From: Pogona vitticeps
Lineage: Eukaryota; Chordata; Lepidosauria; Squamata; Agamidae
NCBI RefSeq assembly: GCF_051106095.1
Contig: NC_135785.1
Location: forward strand, 219,901,045-219,965,044
Length of the DNA: 64,000 bases
Direction of reading: 5' to 3'
In this document: positions 11,490 to 23,720 of the stretch, one piece after another
How the letters are laid out: the number at the start of each line of letters is the position of its first letter
Numbering within the stretch: position 1 is the stretch's first letter
Position numbers and translations under genes: made by a program
Notes under the pieces: model-generated
The model's database searches: none
What the model was told of the DNA's origin: nothing
Seen by the model: the letters and a program-made list of their open reading frames with translations, nothing else

Positions 11490-13160
11490 ATGAACAGCCC
11501 AGAAAAATATGGGAGAATGCTGTCTGATATTACACCTTGGAAATATTTTTTAAAAAAACTACAAAGGAAACTTTAAAGAATACTTCCCTTGGTATTTAGG
11601 ACTGATAAGAAAATGACAAAAAACTTGGGGAAAAAATCTGTCAAAATGATAGTACAATGCATTAAAATGCCCTTTAGAAGTAGCTATTTAACTATCCCAA
11701 GAGAATGCTACAAACTGCATTTATACTGTCCACACTGACAAACAGCAGCTCTTCTGCCTTTCTCTCCTTAATGGCATTTTTATGGCATGACAAAAGACAA
11801 AAGTAGCATAAGATGATAAAATTTACAAATGGGACACAATGATGACATCCCTGGACCCCATAAAATTCCACTCTGGAAGCAGGGTAATTGCACATTAAAA
11901 GCCTAGTCTGGAAGCACCCTTTCTAGCAAAATTGAAATGTGTAACTGTGCTTAATTTTGAAACAAACTCACACCTATATTTCTGAATTATCATAATTTTT
12001 GGTTAGTATGAAGGCAAGATGACAAATGGGCAAGCTGTGCCCACACACATCTAAGGCCAAGAGGAATGACAGCAGAAGGAGAGGGTCATTGAGATTGTTT
12101 TATTAACTTCATCTGCTGCCTGGTGACTTGAAAGGAAAAAAAAAACAGAACAAAATAAAATAAGCAGCCCTCATATAAACTAATATTTAGGCCTCTTCTC
12201 AAAAGTGGAGGAAAGCCTGGGATAAAGATTACAACTACTGTATTGGAAAGTTTTTTTAAAATTCTGTGATAGCTCACAGTTCAATAGTCTATGAAAGTGT
12301 AATGAATCAGACTCATGCACTGAATGTAGAAATAGACTAAATTCTTTTATTTGATGCTTAGCAGCGGCAAAACAGGACTGCATTGGTAATCTAAGTATGA
12401 AAGCTGAGAAGAAGCAACAAAAATGCACCTAAACACAATAAAAAGAACTTTTCTATATTTGGATCAGAGTGGATTTGACTTAAATCAAATTGATTTAAAT
12501 CACTAAGAAATACTCAATTTAATATCCACTCAAAAGTGCACATTGCTTGCTATAACTGAAAAACATACATTATTTTCATAATATATAGTTTTCACAATCC
12601 CCTTACTTAGATTGACTCCTCTAGTAATCCTATTTTCATTAACCATTTGAGAAAGAGAGCTGAGAGCTGGATTTTGCCTACACACAACTGCACAGAGAAA
12701 ATATTTAAAGTTGATATTCCAAAATAATTATCCTCAGTCAAGGAAATTATCAAACGCAATCTGGAAGATTTTAATAAGCTTAAGAATTTCTGACATTATA
12801 TCATATAGATTGGGGAGGGAGCAGGAGAGTTCAGAAATAACTTCAGTCAGAGTTGGAACATTAGGTTGATCAGGTCTGTTATTTTTCATCTCCCTATATT
12901 GTTGCTAACAAATATAAACCACAATGTATTCTGATGTTATCTTCTGGATAAGGTATAGGTAAAGCGTAATCCTTTCTTCTACAGCAGTTTCTTTAAAATT
13001 CCAGTTCCAGATGCGCTATGAAAGTGACAGTAGAATTAAACATCTGCATGTATGGGGGATGGAGAGATTAGCTAAGAAATATTGCTCTGGGCAAGAAGAG
13101 TTAAGCATCTCCACTGAACAATCCTACTTGCCAAATCCTTCTGGATTTTACATTTGCATT
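11490..13160. other. unassigned noncoding sequence
   Basis: AT-rich and without recognisable genes. At 12473-12505 lies a self-complementary stretch built on GATTTAAATCA/TTGATTTAAAT, a motif common in degenerate vertebrate repeats. No termini or TSDs could be placed. Confidence 0.4.
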
Positions 13161-13165
13161 AACCA

Positions 13166-13220
13166 CTTGACAGATGTTTGTTAGGGACTGGACATTCCAG
13201 CCTTAACAAACCCTGTCAAG
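13166..13220. other. 55-nt near-perfect hairpin (miRNA-like or tiny fold-back)
   Basis: Arms CTTGACAG...GTTTGTTAGG and CCTTAACAAAC...CTGTCAAG pair, continued by CTGGA/TCCAG around a CAT loop. About 25 of 27 positions pair, with one small internal loop and one bulged base. The size and near-continuous pairing fit a pre-miRNA-like hairpin or a very short fold-back element. I recognise no miRNA seed. Flanks give no TSD. Confidence 0.5.
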
Positions 13221-14245
13221 AGGCAGGCAAAAGGCAAAAGGACATGAGTACTTGCATCTTATTTGAGACTCAGATTCTTGGTGGTGATGGTGGGGGCGGG
13301 AGACACCTGACTGGTGAAAGGATATGTAGTAGGGCTGTGCTTCAGAGTCACCCCAAATGCATTCAAACGTAGCCCATATGCATTTCAGAGAAGAGCCCTG
13401 GGTGTGCAAAGTTACATTCTTTTGACAAAGGAAGCTGCATACGCAAAATATGTCTGGAAAGATTAGCATACCTCTGGAAAAAGTGAGAGCAAGGTGTGTA
13501 GTCCTCCATATTTTGTACTGAAGCTTTGCCATTCCTTACCACTGCAGCTCCCAGCATATTTCTTCTGTTGTGGTTAGTGTCCCCAGCATTCCAACCACAG
13601 CTGGTGGACTGGATTTTGCTCACTCCTGATCTACGGGAGGGCAGTAGTCAAGGGGCATTCCAGAAGACAGGTATAAGAATAAGTAAGAAGATCAGGGATC
13701 TCTAATGAAAGATGAGCAGTTGACCTTTCTGCCAATCTCTGCCCCTATGCCTAACTTTGCTGCTTTGGTTGGTGTGCCACTGAATAACTGCCTACACCTC
13801 AACAACACACTTAACATTTTCACACAGCTCAGCAGTGCTCCCTGGAGTGTTTAGTAAATTAGTCAAGGAGTCTGAATCATATTATCTTGTGCTTTGCCTC
13901 TGAATACACATCCCAAACTTGGGCTGTTTTTGCCAACTGGATTGTCTACTTAGAACGTTCATAATTCAAGTCTATGTACATTAAGAAGATGGGTCCAACA
14001 TCTAAGCAGTTTTATGATTTGCTAAACAGGTGTCATAAGAAACAGATATCATACTGCTAGGCAAAACATTAATCAATCTCCAAGGAGAGGATTTTTTTTT
14101 AACAATCTAAGACTTCCACATGGGTGACTTCACTCTTCTCACTAATTAGGAGTCAAAAGTTCTCAAGCTATCCTCTCCCCAAAGAGTCTTGTAACTCTAG
14201 ATCCTTCAGTCAGCATGCCAGATGGCCATGCTATCTGGGGAATAA
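13221..14245. other. unassigned noncoding sequence with MITE-like debris
   Basis: Around 13530-13630 the text CTGCAGCTCCCAGCATATT...TTTTGCTCACTCCTGATCTA resembles the right end of the hAT-like MITE family seen at 31527 and 58440. The remainder has no recognisable feature. Confidence 0.4.
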
Positions 14246-14514
14246 TTGAGATTATATCTAGCATGAATCACCAGTTCAGTGGTTTGTGTCAGTTCATTTA
14301 TCTGCCAAACAGGTGTTTGGCACTTCAAAGTCCTGCCTGCACCAGCGGACGTCCACTTGGAGGCAGTGACATGGCCTCCTTGCCTTGCCGCCTCTAGGTG
14401 CTGTATTGAGTGGGCACCTGCTGGAAGAGGCAGGACTTTGAAACACCAAACATCTTTTCAGCCAATAAATGAACTGGCATGAACCACCAAACCAGTGGTT
14501 CATGCCAATCTCTA
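14246..14514. mobile_element. hAT-like palindromic MITE, relative of 11218-11483
   Basis: The right end, read in reverse complement, is TAGAGATTGGCATGAACCAC TGGTTTGG, matching the left half GCATGAATCACC...CAGTGGTTTG and continuing into the shared AGTTCATTTAT block. The two halves form a long imperfect inverted repeat through CTGCCT...AGGCAG and CAAAGTCCTGCC/GGCAGGACTTTG around 14325-14450. Termini agree with the element at 11218, so they belong to one family with different cores. Left border is approximate. Confidence 0.72.
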
Positions 14515-15300
14515 ATTGTGTCACTTTTGTGTTCTAAGGGTATTTCTATTCACAAGGTCGAATCAACTGAATTGAACTCCTCCGTAAGTTCCATCGATTT
14601 GTTGGGCCTATTCTAGTTGCAAATTATTATACCAAGCAGCAGGACTTCAGCCACTGTGTTTCGTGAGCTTTGGCCTGAAAAACCCCTTTCGACCTTTTTT
14701 TTGAGCCAGGCTGAGGAAAGGAATCTTTGGCAATAAAGGACATAATATCCTTTCAAAAATAGTTGGACAGAAAACGTTATTGACATAAAGTCTAGCCTGC
14801 GATTCCATAAAGAAAGCCACAGGCTTATGTTTGCAAGACCTGAGCAGGGCTGTTAATGACAGGACATTTTGGAGGCCACTCATACACAGGGTCACCAATG
14901 GTTGGAAGTGACTTGACAGCACGTAACAACAGACAACAACTGCAGTGGCAGACTACCTGCAAACCTCATTCAGAAAGGGCCTTATAAAAAGCCATTCCTC
15001 CTTCCAAGTCTGAAATACCTCCAACTTAAGAATTCAAAGTGTTAAGACTAAATTCATATAAATATTTTACTCTAGCTTCGATTTTTCAAAAGTGAAGTCT
15101 GAATTTATTTAAATGTGCTGTCCAACTTCGCTACCCTCAACAGAATCAATATACTGATTAGATGTCCACCGTTGTTAGTTGCTGGAACTGCAATTCTAGT
15201 TGCTGCTAAAAGACATCAAACAGTCATTGTTGAGACTTAAAAGCAAGGCAGAGGAAATAGCTCACTGATTGCCATAAAAGCAGTGCCAAATTTGTTCTAT
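14515..15300. other. unassigned noncoding sequence with a short SINE-tail remnant
   Basis: At 14880-14935 ACAGGGTCACCAATGGTTGG then AAGTGACTTGACAGCACGTA matches the 3' tail shared by the SINE group at 20800, 32465 and 48842. Nothing else recognised. Confidence 0.45.
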
Positions 15301-15301
15301 G

Positions 15302-15348
<47 letters not shown>

Positions 15349-15350
15349 TC
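15302..15350. repeat. (ATTT)n microsatellite, probable L2-type tail
   Basis: About twelve ATTT units followed by ATCTGTTGCCTTTATAAAAG, a layout that resembles the 3' end of an L2-type LINE or SINE in reverse orientation (tail repeat then TATA-CCGCCC-like text). Too short to assign with certainty. Confidence 0.7.
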
Positions 15351-15379
15351 TGTTGCCTTTATAAAAGAAGTTTGATTTT

Positions 15380-16771
15380 ACTTGACTTTGCTTTGTTCTT
15401 GTTCACCTCCTTCAACCTGTATTCAAGACACATTTAGGATAAACTTGTGACAGATTGCACGAGGCAACTTTAAATTAAATTATGGACTGTTCTTATTGGG
15501 GATGCTCCCTGGCTTCTACTGTGCAGTGCACTGAAGGGTATCTCTTTGAAGAATTACAACTGACAGCTGTTGATGGCTCTTTCTAGTAGCCAAACAAGTG
15601 CTTTGTCTGATGGAAAGTGATGTCCCCCAAGCCTGTTGAAATAAAGAGATCTACATTGAATCTGATTTGCAAATCTGAAAAACACTGTGTGCTCAATCTC
15701 TTGTTGCAGGATGAAACATTTGCCTCCCTAGAGTTAAACAAGGCAATGCTTTGCATTGCCATCTTTCTGCCACAGAAAAACAAATCTCTACCTGTTCTCA
15801 TAGGGAGTGAGGGAAAAATCAGCAACAGATGTTGCTTGTAGGCCCCTTGTTTGGATTTACTTCAGACAGTATGCTGATACTCCCTTAAAGAGCTTTGCTG
15901 CAAAGAGTAAAGGGAAGCTGATCAATCAAATCAGGTTAAAAAGGACTATAGTTCAAGCACCATATTCATACCTCTCGCTAAGGATGGGGTTTTTCGATCT
16001 TTTGGACTACAAATTCCATAATTCTCAGCTCTGGGAGGTCTACCTGACAGACAGACAGACGACTACATTTGGTTCCCCTCAGAGAAAGGTGTCAACTGGA
16101 AGGCTCTCCCTAGGCTTCCTATTCCTGCCTTAGTGTTTCTAAACAGGAAGCTAGGTGGATCTAGGCCTAATTAGACCTCAAAGCCTTCTGGCTGCAGTCT
16201 TTGTCCCAGGTAAGCCTTGTTTAGGTGTTTCTACCAGAATTGTGGGATTTATAGGTGGGGGGGAATCCCATCCCTATTTAGAGCAGCCAGGATCTAAATT
16301 GTTTATGCATGTGTCTTGGATGATTAATCCCATCCTACTTACCAAGATCAGAGCCAGGAAAATTACTCTTAAGAAATAATTACTTATCATTCTGAGATCC
16401 CCAAAGTAGTTAGTTACTGTTATAGCTGCACTTTCTGAGTTCTTAAAAATAATTGAAAGTGTTACCTTTTGCCATGTACCTGCAATGCGAAGCATATTTT
16501 CATCACATCCCCCTTATTGATGCTTCAACAGCCACATCAAACTACAAGGTGGTAGCATTGAGCACTTTAACCATGTGGTATTCCTTCCCACTATTTAATG
16601 AGGCCATATCCCCTCTTATGAAATTAACTAAGCAATTAGTTATATCACAAAAAGAATGAAGTTATGCCCATTACATTGCAACTGCTAGGCCTAGTTAGAC
16701 CTCAAAGCCTTCCAGTTACAACTGTAATGTAACTGTCACATCATCCAAGAGGCATGGCTTTGCATGCCTCT
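15380..16771. other. unassigned noncoding sequence
   Basis: No gene or full repeat. At 15985-16035 TTTTGGACTACAAATTCCATAATTCTC is the familiar interior wording of hAT-like MITEs. The phrase CTAGGCCTAATTAGACCTCA...AGCCTTC occurs at 16160-16190 and again near 16686-16712, a diverged internal duplication. Confidence 0.4.
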
Positions 16772-16946
16772 GTCATCATCATTATCTTAGAACTGCAGAG
16801 CTGAAAGGGACTCTACAAATCATGAAGTCCAGCCCCTGTCAAGGAGACGCCCTGGGGAAGTAGCCTTAGAATGCAGGGGAGATACACGCTGGAGAATTGA
16901 ACTGCCATCCTTTGGCTCTGCAGCCAAATATCCAAACCACTGATAA
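16772..16946 (-). mobile_element. tRNA-derived SINE with CR1-like tail
   Basis: Reverse strand begins CAGTGGTTTGGATATTTGGC then TGCAGAGCC (A-box side) and GGCAGTTCAATTCTCCAGCG (B-box side), followed by CTTGACAGGGGCTGGACTTC and GTCCCTTTCAGCTCTGCAG, ending in a TTCTAAGATAATGATGATG tail. The body after the tRNA head is CR1-3'-end-like. The same family is present at 47267-47402. Confidence 0.85.
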
Positions 16947-16949
16947 ATG

Positions 16950-18484
16950 AAGCAGGTCTGAATAATTATTAACCCTCGGAAAATTACTCTTAAGAGATAA
17001 TAAATAAACATCCAATTAATGTTACATAATGTTACTCTGGCTGCAGGCAATTTCTCAATTGGTATTACATAAAAGGCAAAGAAAAAATATATTTTTCAGA
17101 TTTAATCTAAGTGATTCAATACATCAATGATGGTCTATCAGATAAAAGCATAATAATTCCACTCTGCAGAGGAGCAGGGGAAGTGCTCGGTTTGCTGATA
17201 TATTAAGCCACTTCACAATACAAAAATTGACAGTGGAGAGAGCTGGACTAAATAGGGTCACATGAGTTCAGTATGACATTTGGATGTGAGGATCACACCA
17301 AATGGCATATCGCTTCTCCTATGACCTCAGGCAACTGTATTTAGACCGCACCAGTGTGCTCCAAAAGGGCCGGTGTAGTCACAGCCAAAAACAGAATTAT
17401 GTCAAAACACTATGAGCAGCATTACCTTTTCAAAGAAATACTTGAAGAGCAGTGCCAGCTACTACTAACTTCATCTCTCTCACAACTGCAAGTTATTCAC
17501 AGAGAAGAGTCCCTTGTCCCTGAACTGTGCTGGGAATGAACTAGAGAAAAGAAAGCAGAATACATGGTGCATGATTTCTGCTGTTGGGCTGCATTCAATG
17601 GTAGCTTTGCCAGCCCACCACCCCTCTTCTTGCACAGTTTGTGAAATGCACAGATGGTGGCAGTTCTTTCCAGGGAGAAGCTTTTCCATGAGGCTGCACT
17701 CCAATGAGGATTCCATCTCTTCTGAACACTAGGTGTGCCTATCCATTTGGTTGCAACGGACTTTTTAATTTAGCGTGATGCCTGTTTTTTCCCCTCCTTT
17801 TTTCCCAAGGTAAAGAATGAAACCAGCTTTGCGTTTCTCCGCTCCAGCTTTGTGTTTTTCTGTAGCCTTCCCTGAGCAATTGGAAGATCTGGTGGGAGGC
17901 CAAAGCAGGCATTTGTCTTTAGCAAGATAAAGAGACTGCAAATTGATCACGTTGTCACTTCTGTATCATTTAGAATCTAAGACTCCATTTTGCTTTCTTG
18001 GCAGTCTGGTTGCACAAGTCTTGGGCATCACTTCCAGCCCAGTTTTTAGGTTTTTCTTTGAATCTCAAGTTTTATAACATCATTGCCTAATGAAGAAATT
18101 GAAAGAGCTTCTAAACTCAAGGGTTTGGAATCTTTTGAGTGACCCAGTTGGTGGAACAAATCACAAGAATGTAAGATAAGCAGACAACGGCATATTAACA
18201 GCAGTGACTTGAAGCCACCAGTGATGAAAGTTAAAGAAGAAAGTGCAAAAGAGGGTTACAGCTCTTTTGCAAATTCAAAAATGACAGTGACTATGAAGAA
18301 TTACATAACTTTAATGTGGAGAATGAAGAAATTAAAATTGGTAAATATTTTCTATAGCATTGTTCAACTATCAATCTAAATCAAGGCAAATGTTAAGAAA
18401 TCAGAAGACTGACAAGAAACCACAGAGGAACTGGAAAAGGTCCTTAAGTGTAAGGAAGTGTTTCTTGAAATGAGGACCAGTATC
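16950..18484. other. unassigned noncoding sequence
   Basis: No named repeat. A weak coding-like patch lies at 18170-18345: two adjacent frames give lysine/glutamate-rich peptides (SSDLKPPVMKVKEESAKEGY, then NDSDYEELHNFNVENEEIKI) joined by a one-base shift. It might be a decayed exon or processed pseudogene, but I cannot identify a parent. Confidence 0.35.
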
Positions 18485-18492
18485 ATCTATAC

Positions 18493-18628
18493 TAGTGGTT
18501 CTTAACCTTTGTTACTCGGATGCTTTTGAACTGCAACTCCCAGAAACCCCAGTCAGGACAGCTAGTGGTGAAGGCTTCTGGGAGTTGCAGTCCAAAACTC
18601 CTGAGTAACCAAAGGTTAAGAACCAGTG
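18493..18628. mobile_element. 136-bp hAT MITE with perfect 8-bp TSD
   Basis: Termini TAGTGGTTCTTAACC and GGTTAAGAACCAGTG form an inverted repeat of the Charlie/MER5-like hAT type. The element is flanked by identical 8-bp ATCTATAC at 18485-18492 and 18629-18636, the diagnostic hAT duplication length. The interior is also palindromic (ACTGCAACTCCCAGAA against TTCTGGGAGTTGCAGT). It encodes nothing and needs a transposase in trans. Confidence 0.93.
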
Positions 18629-18639
18629 ATCTATACTGT

Positions 18640-20550
18640 GGTATTCCCAATTACAATATATGGTGGAGAAAGCCAGCCAAAAAAGAAAGCTGCCAAAAAA
18701 AAAAAAATGGTTCGTTCTAAATGAAGGGGAGTTTTACGGATCACATACACAACCAACCAGAAAGTCAAGTGAGTGCTAGATTAAATCGACCCTGAACTTT
18801 CATCAGAACCTCAAATGACTTAAGATAGTATAAATCCTATTCTTTGGCTATCCTGTAACAGAAGCTGATAATGGTGGGGGCTTACTGGTATATCACCCTG
18901 AATTAGTACTTGCCACCACTTCCCCCTGGTTCATCCACTGGAGATGAATGGAAGCCCTGCTTTCCCTACAGATGGCAGGAATTCTTCTTGTTGAATCTGT
19001 TGTCTTCTCTCAACCTGGGAAATGCAACACACAAAAGGTGGGGTGAGGAAGAGGAAGACCCTCCAACTCGTTTTCTCCTCCTTAAATGGGGAGCTTTCTA
19101 TTATATGAACCAAACAGATAGGTGGTAAGACAGGTTGGATAATATTTTAGAAGAACATACATTTTGTTATATTTTAAAAGAAAAAAGTTACAACACATTT
19201 CAAAGCAAAAGTATTAATGCAGGGTAGAAAAACCAGACACATTTCTGCACAAATGTTCTATTGTGCTTCTGTTGCTGGCAAGATCCACAATTCTTGATCT
19301 GGGGAGCTCCCCCAGATATCTCCTAAATTACAGAGATGTGAAATCGGTATGTTTTAATGTTCATCCAGCAACATGTTGTGGAGGAAAAAGAAGCACAAAA
19401 CACTTATGCGGATGTTTCTTGTTCACTTCACTTCACAGCATGCCTGCCATGCTGTACACATCTATTCAGCTTGCACTTGTTTTATAATGAGTCACATCGT
19501 TCAAAACAGACAGGGTTTGTGCCATGATGCTGTCACGGAGCCCATTCCTGATACCAGAATGTGGGACTTGAGCCTATTATTGCAGATGTATTGCTGTCTC
19601 CTACTAAGGAAGCATAATTTTATTCTAGACACTGCAGCTCTTTTTAAAAAAAAACATGTGTATAAAAGTGGGAACAAAAAATATACTCCATACAGATACG
19701 TCTTTGTACCTGGCTCTCCAGTTCTTCAAAATAGTTCTGGTTTACTGATTCTGCAGAGATAGCCATGTTAGTCTGCCTCAGCATGTTGCAAAAAATTAAA
19801 GGGACAAACGTTGAAAAAAGAAGGCAAAACCACAGGATTACATGCTGTGCCACTTTAGGACTAACAGGTCTGTGTCTGTTCAAGCTTGTGTGTACTTTCT
19901 CAAGCACAGGATTTTGATTCCCAACGTTCCACCTGCAAGAAATCTCTTAGTTTCTAAGGTACCACAACTTTTTGCCTTTGTGTTTTCCCCCCTCTTTTTT
20001 CATTTCCCCCCCCTTAGTTGTGTCACTAGTTTTCTGATGCGGTGACAGAATTGGATGTACTTTAGCTGCAAGACAAGAAACGGATGCCACGTTTCATCTG
20101 TGCAGGCACTGGACCCCTGCATCTCTTTTTTTGGATCTTGGAATTGGGTGTTGAAAACTGAACCTCCCAGACCTTCTCTTATTTGTTGATGTTGCTTTGC
20201 TTTGCACCTGCAGGCTTTGTGCAGAGGAGAGAGGTTCAGAGCATCTGTAAGCACATTTCCCTTACAAATGAGGAATCTCATGCATCTGAGATTAGAGGAC
20301 AGCATCTGTTAATTAGTGAGATTAGCAGAAGCTGTAATGGCCAGAATATATATTTCATTTCAAAATGCTAGCAACTCTTAACTACTGGGATTCGGGAAAG
20401 TCTGATTATTGGTTTAAATGGGAGCATATTAAATTAACTACAGCAGATGCCCCATTCAGATGGTGGCAAGTAGATGTACAATTTAAAAGCCTCTTAGATA
20501 TATTCAAGACATGTATTAACATATTCAATATACCGAGTTATTAATATATG
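18640..20550. other. mostly unassigned noncoding sequence
   Basis: From 19745 to 19965 AGATAGCCATGTTAGTCTGC, TGTGCCACTTTAGGACTAAC and TCTTAGTTTCTAAGGTACCA are phrases of a common sauropsid interspersed repeat whose class I cannot state. The segment 20200-20380 is repeat-free and contains several ATTA/TTAAT homeodomain-type cores, so it could be a conserved noncoding element. Confidence 0.4.
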
Positions 20551-20554
20551 ATCA

Positions 20555-20725
20555 ATATAGGTTCCAGTCCTATTTAGACTTCCCTGGGACAGGAAGTAAA
20601 TTCAGTTGAACTTAGTGGGACCTAATTCTAAGCAAACATGCAAAAGAACTTGAAGGTATGTTCCATTTAATTCAATGGGACTTGCTTCTGAGTAGTCATG
20701 CCCAGGCTTGCACCCTAAAATATAA
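20555..20725. repeat. interspersed repeat with AATGGGACTTGCTTCTGAGT motif
   Basis: Two related phrases occur in a row, TTGAACTTAGTGGGACCTAA (about 20606) and AATTCAATGGGACTTGCTTC (about 20670), followed by GAGTAGTCATGCCCAGGC and TTGCACCCT. This wording is widespread in squamate and turtle DNA. Weaker copies lie at 32375-32430, 48595-48660, 49465-49510 and 49855-49935. I do not know its formal class. Confidence 0.55.
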
Positions 20726-20799
20726 AGAAGGCATGCAGTTTTAAAAACATAGATGCCACTTTTTTTTTCTTTTTTGTGCACCATTATAATTACAATAGT

Positions 20800-21000
20800 T
20801 GGCTAGAAAGCTCAGTGAGTCAAGCGTCTTGCTGCCGAGGCTAGCAGTTCGATTCCCCACTGTGCCACCCTGGAAAAGAGATAGCCTGTGCAGTCTTGGG
20901 CAACCACTTCCTTGAGAAGGAAATAGTAAACCATTTCTGAGTCCTTTTGACCCTGGCAAGAATCATCATAACTTAGAATAACTTGACAGTATATAATTAA
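20800..21000 (+). mobile_element. tRNA-derived SINE, GACTTGACRG-tail group
   Basis: tRNA-like head AAAGCTCAGTGAGTCAAGCG with B box GCAGTTCGATTCC near 20845, middle GTGCAGTCTTGGGCAACCAC, AGTAAACCATTTCTGAGTCC, and tail AATCATCATAACTTAGAATA ACTTGACAGTA. The tail matches SINEs at 33199, 48842 and (reversed) 32465. Flanks both contain TATAATTA/TTACAATA, a possible TSD. Confidence 0.8.
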
Positions 21001-21004
21001 TCAT

Positions 21005-22590
21005 TACAATAATGTCAAAATGTCAAACACTCTTCTCTTCACTTCTTAAGGAAAATTATTTCTGTTTAGGCACATGTAACTAACAGAAAAAGAAAAACCC
21101 AGCACCAAAACACAATACTTTTAATGAAAGCAATGGTTTAGCCATTTTTTTGTACTTATGGTTTTGAAATACCTGAGCATTACCCTGGAACATTGTAATG
21201 CTTAAAAAGCAATAGATCTCTAAGCTGGGATGATAATGTGACTGCACTAATAGTGCCCTATCAATGCTGTTTTCAGTTACTTCTGGGCATCTGGATCAGG
21301 AGGCTTTCACTAGGTCCATGGAACTCTGGAAATACAATGAATGTTGTTGCCAGAGCAGATGATGCATCCGGTCTGGGCATCTGCCTTCAGGGTGTCAAGA
21401 AGAGCAGCTGTTTAGAAGAACATTTAGGCTTGTTCCATTGTGATAATGAGTACTATGGATACCTCCAAGCCTTTAGAATGTGAAAATGTGTTGGCAAATT
21501 AGTCAGCAGTCCTCCAACCCAGATGCCTTGAAGCATCAACCAGATGACATCAAGCAGATGTGCTTAGGAAGCTGAAAAAGGATATCTAGATCCACCGCCC
21601 AGTTTTGCATGATCAGAGTATAGGAAGTTCTCCTCAGAATGTGATTACTAATGAAATATTAATTGGCTTCTTTTGTATGCTGATCAAATTAAAGGCAAAA
21701 TGGGGAGGAAGGGGAAAAAAGAAAATGCAAAGGGCATTAAGTTGTGGCATCTTAAAAACTGACAGGTTTGTTTTAGTGTGAGCATCTGTGGATCAGTTTC
21801 TGTCACATCTTATGTATATAAACTCTGCCCTAGAAACAACTCAGCATTTCTATGACAGTCAAACCTACCTCACAGATGTTTAATCACCCTATGTACTGTA
21901 ATTTTAAGTAATTAACATTTTGATAATGCCATTCTTGTGTTAACAATGTATTGGCACTCTATTGGCTGTATCTTCACATTGTCATGCCTTTCCACCTCCA
22001 GGGATTTGTATCAACAAAGATGGCATAATATAAAGAGTACATGTGTCTTGAGAAATGGATTTTGATCCATGAAAGCTTACACTGAAACTATTCTAATTTT
22101 GCTCGGTGCCTTGCCTCCCTGCTTATTTCCTTTAACTTCCCCAACTTGCTGAAACAGACAATTTCTTTGGAAATTGGATTCTTTTGTAGTTTCTTGATCT
22201 AGTATGGTGTTCCCTAATCTACCTCTATATGTGGTGTACTGCCCTCCCATCATCGCATCTAACAATACGTGGCTGTGGATTCAGGCAGTTGAAGTCCACA
22301 TGGCCAAAATGTTCCTGGATTTATTTGTGTAGAATATGAGAAGTGCAGTAGCTGATGAATAAACACAACAGGTCAAGTGCAAGCAAGCGTCAGTCAGGAT
22401 GTTTACAATGACTTTCCATGCTTCCTTTCGCTTTTAAAAGATTTTAGAGATCTTGGCTGCTTGTCATTGGAAATATTTTTTTCTCATCAAGAGAAATCGC
22501 CTCTTATTCTCTTGCATATTCCCCCTTTTGGTAAGAGTATTTGCTGTTTATATGAGTAGAGTGGAGCTAATGCTGAATTTATGACACTGT
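21005..22590. other. unassigned noncoding sequence
   Basis: No gene found. At 22020-22110 TTGATCCATGAAAGCTTACA...GGTGCCTTGCC resembles the sauropsid repeat also seen at 19745-19965. The segment 21630-21700 is rich in TAAT cores and looks single-copy. Confidence 0.4.
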
Positions 22591-22594
22591 GTGG

Positions 22595-22785
22595 GTTTTG
22601 TGTTGTCAGTTTGGGCAGACCCTAATAGGGTTTTCAAGGTAAGTGCGATATTTAATGAGTGTGTTTTTTTTTATTTGAGTACACCCTCCAGTGGGTTTCC
22701 ATGGCTGAGCAGGGATTCAAACCTAGGTCTCCTAAGTCTTAGTCCATCACTCTGTCTACTACACTATTCTACGTATCCCGTTTTA
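22595..22785 (-). mobile_element. tRNA-derived SINE, degenerate
   Basis: Plus strand shows GACCCTAATAGGGTTTTCAA, GTGGGTTTCCATGGCTGAGC, AGGGATTCAAACCTAGGTCT (reverse B box) and CTCTGTCTACTACACTATTC (reverse head). The order matches the copy at 32465-32660, in the same orientation. No TSD was found. Confidence 0.72.
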
Positions 22786-22789
22786 TGGC

Positions 22790-23720
22790 TATCAAATAGA
22801 AATAACCACCCTGGTTTAACTTGTATTTAGGTAAAAATAGCATATTTAAACTTACTGCATCAGAAAATGAATTTCATACACGCACATCCTCTGTCATTCT
22901 CTCAGCTTGGTTACAGAATTCTGTTAGCACTGACTTCCTAGAGAAGATAAAAATACGACAATTTACATTCCACTAAATGACAACCTAAGAAAGACAATAA
23001 GAGACTGGATGCCCAAGGGTTGACAGCTCACTCCCCACCACCAGCTGCTGAAATTCAGGGCCCAAACCTGAGGTCTGGTGTTGAACTTGTATCTTTTTGC
23101 ACTTGCTGAAGAGATGCAGGACTGGAACTAATTTGGATCCAGCTGATTGTGGAAACAGGCCAGCTTCCTGCACAGCAATTCCCTGAGATGCAACCACCTA
23201 CTCCCCCACCCCCTCGTTCCTAGTTCAGGTCATTTTACAAGTATTTTCTGTATTTTATATTTTCCTGGTCTAAATTCGTTCAGTAGAATGCTTCACTTCA
23301 GGCCCATTTGCAGGTCTAGGTAAATAGAAAGGTAATGTATAAATGGCTCCAAGTGCACACACATGCTTGGGTGCAAGGCTAAATGTTTCAAAATATGTTC
23401 ACGCTTTTGTTTTACCAAAGACTTCTCTCCGACATGAAAATGATGGGCTCTAATGTGAGCAATTTCAAACCCATTTATGCATTTAGTGTAGCACTTGCAA
23501 TCAGTAATGGGTTTTATTCTTGAAGATACACTTGGGAGATACTCAAATATAAGGGGTGTCAGTTCTCACATTACTAATTGTGCTTGGGGGTGTGCATATC
23601 TGAATATAAAACACATAATTGCCCCATCAAGTGGGGGAAAGCACGTGGGCGTGGAACAGAACACCTATCTGTTTATAAAACTCAGAAGTGGCAGCCCAGT
23701 TAATGGAGGCCTGACATTTC
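22790..23720. other. unassigned noncoding sequence
   Basis: AT-rich sequence without a recognised repeat, gene or inverted repeat. Confidence 0.45.

Noticed and set aside
19745-19965. Assigning this repeat to Penelope or another named class
   Set aside because: The wording is familiar from sauropsid DNA but I could not recall a class with enough certainty.
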